DNA from: Mixophyes australis
Taxonomy: Eukaryota > Chordata > Amphibia > Anura > Limnodynastidae
Length of the DNA stretch: 64,000 nt
NCBI GenBank assembly: GCA_036250195.1
Contig: JAVHZZ010000011.1
Location: forward strand, 59,834,919 to 59,898,918
Reading direction: 5' to 3'
Part shown: positions 54,907 to 64,000 of the stretch, piece by piece
Layout of the letters: every line of letters begins with the position of its first letter
Position numbering within the stretch: position 1 is the first letter of the stretch
Translations under genes and position numbers: made by a program
The notes under the pieces: generated by a model
What the model saw: only the letters and a program-made list of their open reading frames with translations
Told to the model about the DNA's origin: nothing
Database searches by the model: none

Positions 54907-57050
54907 TCATAAGCTTGCCTGAAGAGGTGGGTTTTCAGTGAATGTTTGAAGAGTAGAGGAAAGTTTTACTGTGCAAGGGAGGGAATTCCACAAAGTGGAT
55001 GCAGCCCGAAAAAAGTCCAGTAACCAGGAATAGGAGGATGTGATGAGAGTGGAAGAGAGACGCATATCTTGTGCAGACAAGTGAGGAGATGTATGTCGGT
55101 GCAATTTTGTTGACGGCCTTGTATGTTAGTAGAATAATTTTGAATTGGATTTGATGAAATACAGGCAACCAATGTAAAGACTGACAGAGTGGCTCAGCAG
55201 AGGAAGAACGGTTTGGAAGGAAAATCAATCTAGCCGCTGCATGCAAAATAGATTGTAGGGGATCAAGTCTGACTTTGGGAAGACCAGTAAGGAGGGAATT
55301 GCAATAGTCAATGAGGGAGGTGATGAGTGCATGAATTAAGGTTTTTGCAGTGTCTTGTGTGAGATATGTGCGTATTCTGGAAATGTTCTTTAAATGTATG
55401 TAACATAATTCAGATATAGAGTCGATGTGGGGAATAAATGATAGTTGTGAGTCAAGGATTACACCTAGGCAGTGAGCTTGCGGGGTGGGATTTATGGTCA
55501 TGTTATCAACTGAAATAGAAATGTCAGACAGGAAGCGTCTGTTTTTGGGTGGGTATATTATTAATTCAGTTTTTAAAAGATTGAGTTTGAGTTGGCGAGA
55601 AGACATCCAAGATAAAATGGCAGAAACACAGTCAGAAACGTGAGACAACACAGATGGTGAAAGACCAGGAGCTGTTAGATACATTTGTGTATCATCTGCA
55701 TAGAGATGTTACTGAAACCCAAAGAAGCTTATTAGTTTTCCAAGAGAAGTGGTGTGGATAGCGTTAGCAGAGGACCTAGGACTGAGCCTTGTGGTACTCC
55801 AACTGATAAAGGAAGCGGAGCAGAGGTGGATCCAGAGAAATGAACACTGAAAGAGCAATTAGATAGGTAGGATGAGAACCAGGATAGGACAGTGCCTTCA
55901 AGACCTAGGGATTGTAGGGTTTGTATGAGGAGAGAGTGGTCAACAGTATCAAATGCAGCAAAGAGGTCCAGGAGAATTAGAAGAGAGCAATGGTTTTTAC
56001 TTTTTGCTGTGATCAAATCATTGACAACCTTGGTCAGCTCAGTCTCTGTGGAGTGTTGAGAGCGAAAGCCTGACTGTAGAGAATCCAGTAGGTTGTTTGC
56101 TGTAAGAAAGTGTGCGAGGCGAGTGTAGGCAATTAACTCGAGAAGCTTGGAGAGACATGGGAGCTAAGAGATGGGGCAGTAATTGAGAGAGAGTTTGGGT
56201 CAGAATTTAGTTTTTTTAAAATAGGAGTAATCACTGCATGCTTGAATAGTGATGGAAAAATCCCAGTAGAAAGAGATAGATTACAGATTTTAGCAGGCGC
56301 GGGCTGGCACGTTTAAGCCCGGGGGGGCGCACAGGCGGCCGCATCACGTGACATGCGATGCGACCACGTAATTGATGCGACCGCATCGCGTGTCACGTGA
56401 TGCGGCCGAAGAAAATAAATTTAAAAAAATGCACCGGAGAGGGGGGGGTGCGGCCCTAACAGCAGTTGGACTGAGCTGCCCCCCGACCCCCGGCCCAGCC
56501 CGCCCCTGGATTTTAGTTAGAGGGGGAGTGAACACAGGAGACAGGGATCTACTAATTTGTGAGGGAGCATGACACTAGGGAGTGTAAAGAACTGGGGCTG
56601 AGCGAGTAGCTAATAAGGTGATGATCCGAGAGGGGGAAAAAAGTATTAAGGAAATCAGAAACTGAGCATAGTCTAGAGAAAACAATATCAAGACAGTGGC
56701 CATCCTGATGAGTTGCAGATTCAATAAGTGAGGGAGCCATGCAGAGAAGTGTTCAAAAAATTGTTGGTGTGGTCCAGGAGGGCGATAGATGACAGCAACA
56801 TGCATAGAGAACGGGTTGAAAATCCTAACAGCATGTACTTCAAAAGATGTGAACGTGAGTGATGGGACGTTTGGTAGAACTGTGAACGTGCACTGTGCGG
56901 AGAAAAGTAGTCCAACCCCACCTCCTTGTCTGCCTCCTGGTCTGGGGGTGTGGGTGAAATGGAGACCACCATGTGAAAGGAGGTAAGTTTGTTACAAACA
57001 GAGCGTGTATTCCAAAGGGCACATTGAATGTAAGGGCACATCCACTCCTT
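54907..57050 (-). pseudogene. L2-type endonuclease/reverse transcriptase of copy 3
   Basis: Minus-strand pieces in order: endonuclease (CALWNTRSVCNKLTSF near 57020, YRPPGPHQ near 56790, HQDGHCLDIVFSRL near 56700), then reverse transcriptase ([15 protein letters not shown] near 55970, [12 protein letters not shown] near 55790, YADD at 55691-55702) and the C-terminal block ([14 protein letters not shown] near 55600 to CTVKLSSTLQTF near 54960). Deletions, stops and the small hAT insertion separate them. The RT active-site motif survives. No function is expected. Confidence 0.85.
56294..56508. mobile_element. 215-bp non-autonomous hAT, GC-rich
   Basis: TIRs CAGGCGCGGGCTGG and CCAGCCCGCCCCTG, flanked by an exact 8-bp duplication GATTTTAG at 56286-56293 and 56509-56516. 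The left half is a near-palindrome (gcggccgcatcacgtgac at 56336 and its complement ending near 56407) with two CACGTG boxes. Confidence 0.95.
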
Positions 57051-57130
57051 GTTGAATGTAGGCGTATGTATACCCAATTTAAATAAAACACACATTGCAC
57101 TCAGTAAGCATCTCTTAATGAACCAGGCCC

Positions 57131-58774
57131 ATATTGAGGAACATCCTCTCCCAAATCCAATAATTCCCTTCCCTCTCTACACTGTAACTTACTCTGTCTT
57201 CCTTTCCCCCACCGATCCCACCTTCCGTCTTTAATATTATATTTGTTAACAGATAAAACTGCAGAAACCTGATTCTCATTCTTATACATTATGTAATTGT
57301 TCTACATCCAGTTCTGTATTGCTTTAACTTAAATAAAGACACATAAAAAAATGCTTTCAGATGAATCTTCTAAGACAGTTATAGTCAACCTGAAACACTT
57401 TGGGGGCTGCATTTTGCAGCACTCTAGCGTTGAAAAGGGTACATTAATCTTAATCTCAGTAATAAGTGAAAACAATGCATTTAATCAAATAAAGAGACAC
57501 CAATATGTAATAACATATCAGCATGCATTTTAAACAAGTGTTAATAAGTTATAATAAACAAATCTGGCAATAAAGCAGGAAGGAAAATGAAGACTCGGAG
57601 GACCGCATGTGGTCTTAGGGACACCTGTTGTCCGTCCTTGTTCTAGAACATAATATATTTGACCACAGTAGTGCTTATTCTGCAGGCCTTCCTTGCTTTT
57701 TCACAAAGCATAAACCAGGTCATTTTTTCCACTTAAGCAAAATAAGTAAGACAAATTTTACAAAGAGAATAGCCAATGTGTTTAATACAGGTGCAGTGTG
57801 CCAAGCCTGCAGTATAGAAATGTGATAAAATATTTTTAAGGTGTATTTGACTTGGGTCAGAGAACCTTTTTTGGCACAACTTGTCACATCTACCTTTTCT
57901 AGATGATAGAACATCCAGTTGTCAATCAGAGTAATCACAGGAACACTGACTATTGCAAGAGATGAAGTGACCTGCTGTCCATTTGTGTGATTATATTAGA
58001 GGACAAGATTGTACATGACAGGGAAGTGTTATTAGGAGGAGGGGAATGGTAGCAAGCCAGAAACCACAGCGTGATAATCAAAGAAGTAAGGTCCCCAGCA
58101 GCATGTACTCAAACTGATGCTATATGATTTTTAGAAATACTTATCTGTCTGTAGTCATGAAGCTCTGTTTTGGTGTGGTTGTTGTAGTAGTGTTGTACAG
58201 CAGCCGGGGCCATAAAAGGTGGGAAAACCATAGATTTTGGTTTATGATGGAGCATAGTTGAAAGTAACGCACTAGATCTGAGTATAGTTGTTTTAGTTAA
58301 CTCCCCAATCTTAAAATTATATGATATTATTAATATATCATCAGATTATTTGAGATATTTTATATAGTCATAGGGAGGTGCTAGATTCAAAAAGTCAGAA
58401 AAGAGAACATGTGTTCTATTATGGTGCATGAACACTAAACAGTCTAAGTTTTATAACATATGGTTTCTGATCATTTACTATACCCCGGACCCGCCAGCAT
58501 TGGTCTTTTAATGTCGGCATTGTGATTGCCACCATTGTGAATGTCGCCAATCACACTGACGACATTGTCCACCTGTCAACACAATGCAAGTGTCGGCATT
58601 TAACCTGCCGACATTTTCATGTTTGCAGGTTAAGAGTCGACATTTACACTTTTTGAATAATAACAAAGTAAAGTAAAGAGTTCTGTGATAATATAGGTAA
58701 TATATATTGTAAACTCCACAGGGACAGGGATTGATGTGAATTATAAAATAATCTCTGTAAAGTGATGCATAATC
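57131..58774. other. no gene; unassigned repeats
   Basis: 57131-57350 ends in an AATAAA and an A-run and could be a retroposon 3' end. 57375-57630 resembles a decayed hAT (gtcaacctgaaacactttgg, ggaccgcatgtggtc). 58500-58640 holds several copies of a GTCGGCATT/AATGTCG motif. 58650-58774 is a decayed SINE/L2 tail (attgtaaactcc, ctctgtaaagtgatgc) into which the next hAT inserted. Confidence 0.45.
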
Positions 58775-58826
58775 CAGCGGTTCCCAGGGGTGCCGCGGGC
58801 CAGCCATAGAAAAAAGAAAGAAAATA

Positions 58827-58967
58827 GAAACTTACCAATCCGCGCGGCCTTGGGACCCAGTAGCCTCCTCTCTCCCACAGCTGTCACTGCATATCGACGT
58901 CAGTGACAAGCTGCTGCGGTAGAGAGGAGGCTGCTGGGTCCCGGTGCCGCGCGGATTGGTAAGTTTC
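58827..58967. other. 141-bp inverted repeat in hAT copy 2
   Basis: gaaacttaccaatccgcgcg at 58827 pairs with its complement ending at 58967. The arms contain the same cagcctcctctctcc-type segment as in copy 1, with a few mismatches. Confidence 0.87.
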
Positions 58968-59014
58968 TGTTTTCTTTCTTTTTTCTATTGCTGGCGCCTG
59001 GCGCAGGGCAGAGT

Positions 59015-60005
59015 GAGAGGGATCGTGGCAGAGGAGGGGGACAGAGAGCAGAGGAGGAGGGCAGAGGAGGAGGACAGAGTGCAGAGGAGAGGGCAGATGG
59101 CTGAGGAGGGGGACAGAGGGCAGAGGAGGGGGACAGAGGTCAGAGGAGAGGGACAGAGGGCAGAGGAGGAGGACAGAGGGCAGAGGAGGGGGACAGAGGG
59201 CAGATGAGTGGGACAGAGGGCAGAGGAGGGGGACAGAGGGCAGAGGAGGGGGACAAAGGGCAGAGGAGGGGGACAGAGGGCAGAGGAGGAGGACAGAAGA
59301 GGGGGACAGAGATCAGAGGAGGGGGACAGAGGGCAGAGGAGGAGGACAGAGGAGGGGGACAGAGAGAAGAGGAGGGGGACAGAGAGCAGAGGAGGGGGAC
59401 AGCGTGACAGAGAGCAGAGGAGGGGGACAGAGGGCAGAGGAGGAGGACAGCATGACAGAGAGCAGAGGAGGGTGACAGAGGGCAGAGGAGGGGGACAGCG
59501 TGACAGTGGGCAGAGGAGGGGGACAGCGTGACAGAGGGCAAAGGAGGGGGACAGAGAGCTGAGGAGGGGGACAGAGGGCAGAAGAGGGGGACAGAGGGCA
59601 GAGGAGGGGGACAGAGAGCAGAGGAGGGGGACAGCGTGACAGACAGCAGAGGAGGGGGACAGAGGGCAGAGGAGGGGGACAGCATGACAGAGGGCAGAGG
59701 AGGGGGACAGCGAGACAGAGGGCAGAGGAGGGGGACAGCATGAGAGAGGGCAGAGGAGGGGGACACCGTGAGAGAGGGCAGAGTAGGAGGACAGCGTGAC
59801 AGAGGGCAGAGGAGGGTACAGCGTGACAGAGGGCAGAGGAGGGGGCCAGCGTGACAGAGGGCAGAGGGGGCAATGTGAGAGAGGGCAGTGTGTCTGGATG
59901 CAGAGGGGGCAGTGTGTCTGGATGCAGAGGGGGCAGTGTGCCTGGATGCAGATGGGGCATTGTGCCTGGTTGCAGAGGGGGCAGTGTGCCTGGATACAGA
60001 GGGGC
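59015..60005. repeat. GA-rich tandem array, 18-bp based
   Basis: Units of gcagaggagggggacaga type repeat about 45 times, with agcgtgacagag variants, then three to five cagtgtgtctggatgcagag units at 59885-60000. The period is 18 bp, against 42 bp in copy 1, although both arrays sit at the same place in the element. Confidence 0.92.
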
Positions 60006-60185
60006 ATTTTTGCATACAACTAAATAAGTATTTCTGTCGTGACTTAAATACTTATTACAATTTTTTGACCCAAGTACTTCTAAAACAGGACTGCTCAGTA
60101 ATTATTTTGGAGGGGTGCCGTGAAAAAATTTGGAGACTCTAAGGGTGCTGCGAACTGCAAAAGTTTGGGAACCACTGGCCTAATC

Positions 60186-60599
60186 TGTAGTCACTATAGT
60201 AAAAATGTTATAAAATAATATCACTATTTGAATTATGCTATCCCATGTGAACGCTATATACACTATATATACACTATATATACACGCTATATACACCTTA
60301 CTAATATTGTTGCTGATTTTTTGGTACATTTAGAGACATTTTGGGAGCCTGAGTTTATTAAAAGAAGCAAGTCATTTCCCACCCTAGGCTTATACTCAAG
60401 TCAATAAGTTTTCCCAGTTTTTTGTGGTAAAATTAGGTGCCTCGGCTTATATTTGGGTCGGCTTATACTCAAATATATACGGTAATAATAATTTGAATAA
60501 TAATAATAATTATAATTCTATATAACAATTCTCCCACACGCATATATCTGAAAACTACAGAAATCCGGCAAACCTCAAACACATAACCTGTCTCCCCTC
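60186..60599. other. no gene; possible DNA transposon terminus
   Basis: 60385-60482 contains ggcttatactcaa, ggcttatatttgggtcggct and atatatacggt, a pattern repeated widely in vertebrate genomes and probably the end of a DNA transposon. A short TATACAC/ACTATATA cluster lies at 60255-60295. Confidence 0.35.
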
Positions 60600-63500
60600 T
60601 CTTCCAAAGTCCTTTAAATGTGCCCTTTGGAATGCACGCTCTGTTTGTAACAAACTTACCTCCGTACACGATCTCTTCCTCTCAAACAACCTCAATCTTC
60701 TAGCAATAACAGAAACATGGCTCACGCATTCAGAGACTGCCTCACCTGCAGCCCTTTCACATGGTGGTCTCCATTTCACCCACACCCCCAGACCAGGAGG
60801 CAGACAAGGAGGGGGGTTGGACTACTTCTCTCCCCACAGTGCACATTAACAGTTCTACCAAGTGTCTCATCACTCACGTTCACATCTTTAGAAGTACACG
60901 CTGTTAGGATTTTTAACCCATTCTCTATGCGTGTTGCTGTCATCTATCGTCCTCCTGGTCCACACCAACACTTTCTTGAACACTTCTCTGCATGGCTCCC
61001 TCACTTCTTATCTACTGACATCCACACCATCATCATGGTGATTTCCCCTATTTCTAATCCACGTTCCAATGCTGCTTCCAAACTACTCTCTCTATCAACC
61101 TCACTTGACCTCTCCCAGTGGATTGAATCCGCTACTCATCAGGATGGCCACTGTCTGGATCTTGTTTCTCTAGACTATGCTCAGTTTCTCATTTCCTTAA
61201 CACTCCTTTCCCCCTCTCGGATCATCACCTTATTAGCTACTCACTGACCCCAGTTCTTTACTCTCCCTAGTGTCAAACTCTTCCAAGCCTCCTCACAACC
61301 ACAGGATTTTCAACTCTATTGATTTTCAACAGTTTTCCACCTCTCTCCAACACCTTCTTTCCCCATTTCCTACATTCTCCTCCCCTGATCGGGCAGTACC
61401 CCATTTTCATCAAACCCTAGCAACTGCCCTGGATCAAGTGGTTCCAGCGACACTACATACTTCGCATAGAATTCGTTGCCAACAGTGGCACACTACAGTA
61501 ACACGAACTCTACAAAAACTTTCTCGTAAAGCAGAACGTCACTGGCGTAAATCTTGTGCCTCTAATGATTTCATCACATATACTGATATCTACCACTCCT
61601 ATAGAAATGCTCTGGACACTGCTAAACAAACCTACTTTCAATCTCTCATCTATGCTCAGGCGTCTAATCCCAAACGCCTCTTTAACACATTTAACTCTCT
61701 TCTGAGGCCTCCTGCTCCAAATCCTCCAACTAACATCAGTGCACAGGATCTTGTTTCCTATTTCAAGGACAAAATTTATAAGATCAGGTTTGAAATTGTA
61801 TCATCTCCCTTGACAAGCAATCGGCTCAATTCCTTTGTAGCACCCTTTGACACTCTCTCTTCATTTGATCCCACAAATGAAGAGGAAGTTTCTACTCTCT
61901 TCTCATCTTCCTACTCTACCTCCTGTCCTCTTGATCCCATTCCCTCACAAATTGGTATGTCCCTGTCTCCTGTGCTCATTCCCCCTCTAACTAAAATCTG
62001 TAATCTTTCTCTTTCTACTGGTATTTTTCCATCACTACTAAAGCATGCAGTGATTACTCCCATTTTAAAAAAAACAGAATTCTGACCCTAACTCTCTCAT
62101 AAATTACGGCACCATCTCCCAGCTCCCATGCCCCTCCAAGCTTCTCGAGAGAATTGCCTACACTCGCCTCACACAATTTCTTACAGCAAACAACCTATTG
62201 GATCCTCTTCAGTCAGGCTTTCGCTCTCAACACTCCACAGAGACTGTGCTGACCAAAGTTGTCAATGATTTGATCACAGCAAAAAATAATAACCATTACT
62301 CTCTTCTAATTCTCCTGGATCTCTCTGCTGCATTTGACACTGTTGACCACTCTCTCCTCATACAAACGCTACAATTCCTAGGTCTTGAAGGCACTGTCCT
62401 ATCCTGGTTCTCATCCTACCTATCTAATCGCTCTTTCAGTGTTAATTTCTCTGGATCCACCTCTGCTCCGCTTCCTTTATCAGTTGGAGTACCACAAGTC
62501 TCAGTCCTAGATCCTCTGCTATTCTCTATCTACACCACTTCTCTTGGAAAACTAATAAGCTTCTTTGGATTTCAGTATCATCTCTATGCGGATGATACAC
62601 AAATTTATCTATCCTCTCCTGATCTTTCACCATCTGTGTTGTCTCACATTACTGTCTGTCTTTCTGCCATTTCATCTTGGATGTCTTCTCGCCAACTCAA
62701 ACTCAATCTCTCAAAAACTGAATTAATAATATTCCAACTCAAAAACAGAAGCTTCCTGCCTGACATTTCTATTTATGTTGATAACATGACCATAAATCCC
62801 GCAAGCTCGTTGCCTAGGTGTAATCCTTGATTCACAACTGTCGTTTCTTTGCCACATCAACTCTATATCTAAATCATGTTACATACACCTAAAGAACATT
62901 TCCAGAATATGCACATATCTTACATAAGACACTGCTAAAACATTAATTCATGCACTCATCATCTCCCGCATCGACTATTGCAATTCCCTCCTTACTGGTC
63001 TTCCCAAAGTCAGACTTGAACCCCTACAATCTATTTTGCACGCAGCGGCTAGATTGATTTTCCTTGCAAACCGTTATTCCTCTGCTGAGCCACTCTGTCA
63101 GTCTCTACATTGGCTGCCTGTATTTCAACGAATCCAATATAAAACTCTTCTACTAACATACAAGGCCATCAACAAAATTGCACCGACATACATTTCCTCA
63201 CTTGTCTCGAAATATCTCCCTACTCGACACCTCCATTCTACACAAGATCTACGTCTCTCCTCCACTCTGATCACATCCTCCCATTCTCGGTTACAGGATT
63301 TTTTCCGGTCTGCACCCACTTTGTGGAATTCCCTCCCACGCACAGTAAGACTTTCCTCTAGTCTTCAAACCTTCATGCGTTCACTGAAAACCCACCTCTT
63401 CAGACAAGGTTATGATATTCCTCAACCATCATCTTAATTTCCCTAGATTACCCTATTACCATCCTCTACACTGCTAACGCAAGACAACAACCCTCTGTCC

Positions 63501-63770
63501 AACATTGCAACACACACAGCCCACTCAATACTTTTACCTTTGCAGTCTAGCTGGTCCATTGTGCAATATGATGTAGCACATGCCCTTGTGTTTCTAACTC
63601 CCATTGTCCTATAGATTGTAAGCTTTCGAGCAGGGTTCTCTTAACTCTCTGTCTGTATGTATTACCCAGTATTGTCTTATCAATGTTTGTTCCCAATTGT
63701 AAAGCGCTACGGAATTTGCTGGCGCTATATAAATAAATGTTGATGATGATGATGATAATAATAACTGTAA
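60600..63770 (+). mobile_element. L2/CR1-like LINE, copy 4
   Basis: Plus-strand element of the copy 3 subfamily, beginning at the endonuclease and ending with the tail aagcgctacggaatttgctg, gcgctatataaataaatg and GAT/AAT runs to about 63770. It is 5' truncated or has a very short leader. Confidence 0.9.
60615..63437 (+). pseudogene. L2-type endonuclease/reverse transcriptase of copy 4
   Basis: The endonuclease (CALWNARSVCNKL near 60620, YRPPGPHQHFLEHFSAWLP near 60945) shifts frame near 61030-61060 inside the GDFN block. The linker frame is 61270-62085. The reverse transcriptase (62198-62830) has [15 protein letters not shown] (62307), [13 protein letters not shown] (62485, where the family has GSVLG) and YADD at 62585-62596. 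The C-terminal part (63036-63437) has LHWLPVF and SLPRTVRLSSSLQTF. Frameshifts near 62085 and 62830 break it. Less decayed than copy 3. Confidence 0.88.
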
Positions 63771-64000
63771 TAAATGTGAACTTGTATAATTTGAGTATCA
63801 CTGCAATAGGGTTTCTGGTATCCATCTAGGGACCCTTAGGAGTAGCTGTGGCAGGGATGAAGTGGAAACTCGGAGGCCGGATGAAGGTCTTGCTCATGAT
63901 GGATGTGCTCTATTCCTGTATACCAGATGTTAGGAGGAAGAATGCTGGACTGGACTCCGTAGTGAAGTAAACAACTGGAATCTGGACCTGGTGGACGGAA
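63771..64000. other. no gene seen
   Basis: Unassigned sequence to the window end. Nothing recognisable. Confidence 0.4.

Larger units (their letters stand above)
54238..57060 (-). mobile_element. L2/CR1-like LINE, copy 3, minus strand
   Basis: Minus-strand element with its tail at 54238-54300 (catcatcaacat then atatagcgccagcaaattcc) and its endonuclease start near 57030. It is the same subfamily as copy 4 (60600-63770) and distinct from copies 1 and 2. A SINE (54404-54737) interrupts the 3' UTR and a small hAT (56294-56508) the coding region. Confidence 0.88.
53299..57130. mobile_element. Harbinger-like MITE, filled by later insertions
   Basis: Left terminus GGGTATGATGCATTAAG at 53299; right terminus CTTAATGAACCAGGCCC ending at 57130. 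The two match in inverted orientation at most positions and belong to the GGGCCTGATTCATTAAG class. Subtracting the foldback MITE (53758-54091) and the L2 (54238-57060) leaves about 675 bp. Its left part matches, inverted, 30110-30180 in the element at 29591. Pairing of the two ends is inference. Confidence 0.5.
58775..60177. mobile_element. non-autonomous hAT with GA-rich repeats, copy 2
   Basis: Left end CAGCGGTTCCCAGGGG, right end GTTTGGGAACCACTG, flanked by gcataatc (58767-58774) and gcctaatc (60178-60185), a 7-of-8 target duplication. It shares the GC-rich palindrome, the GA array and the right AT-rich part with the copy at 26870-29241. Confidence 0.9.

Noticed and set aside
58985..60019. 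344-, 291- and 215-codon minus-strand frames
   Set aside because: Same reason: they lie in the 18-bp GA array of hAT copy 2 and are open in several frames.

Overview
The window looks like vertebrate nuclear DNA, most likely from a frog or toad. The one recognisable host coding sequence is the first exon of a visinin/recoverin photoreceptor calcium sensor (25237-25617, + strand). Everything else is transposable elements typical of a large amphibian genome: L2/CR1-like LINEs, an L1/Tx1-type LINE, a tRNA-derived SINE whose tail matches the L2 tail, chromodomain Gypsy LTR elements, hAT transposons and their non-autonomous relatives, and Harbinger-like genes and MITEs. The species assignment is inference; no ribosomal, mitochondrial or other lineage marker is present.

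Layout, left to right. 1-4050: a minisatellite, then a nearly full-length but frameshifted L2-type LINE (+). 4051-7738 and 17522-21489: older DNA with a three-exon SANT/Myb-like gene on the minus strand (Harbinger accessory-protein type) and a second Myb-like first exon on the plus strand (18740-18980). Into this went a non-autonomous hAT (7739-17521, 8-bp target duplications), and into that a BED-finger hAT (8403-16900, 8-bp target duplications) whose transposase has a single frameshift. 21550-23403: the 3' end of a Gypsy chromovirus with its LTR. 23797-24258: a SINE and a (TA)n tract. 25072-25617: TATA box and exon 1 of the visinin-type gene. No later exon was found, so intron 1 probably runs to the window end (over 38 kb) and hosts all that follows.

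Inside that intron: a hAT with GA-rich tandem repeats (26870-29241), a Harbinger-type terminus (29591), a hAT-like element with a CT-rich array (30391-31649), a minus-strand L1 with ORF1, a reverse transcriptase relic and 5' monomers (31650-37310), an old decayed relative of the BED-finger hAT carrying a SINE and an L2 fragment (37490-41400), a Gypsy chromovirus with both LTRs (43765-52908) that sits in an L2 tail and is itself interrupted by an L2 LINE (48279-51732), a layered MITE/L2/SINE/hAT nest (53299-57130), a second GA-repeat hAT (58775-60177), and a last L2 LINE (60600-63770).

I see no operon, CRISPR array, rRNA or functional tRNA. The most informative structure is the series of nested insertions, many resolved by exact target-site duplications, and the recurrence of tandem arrays inside hAT elements. 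I did not find a clearly new multi-gene system. The nearest candidates are the pair of Myb/SANT-like genes left without a visible transposase and the repeat-generating hAT families.
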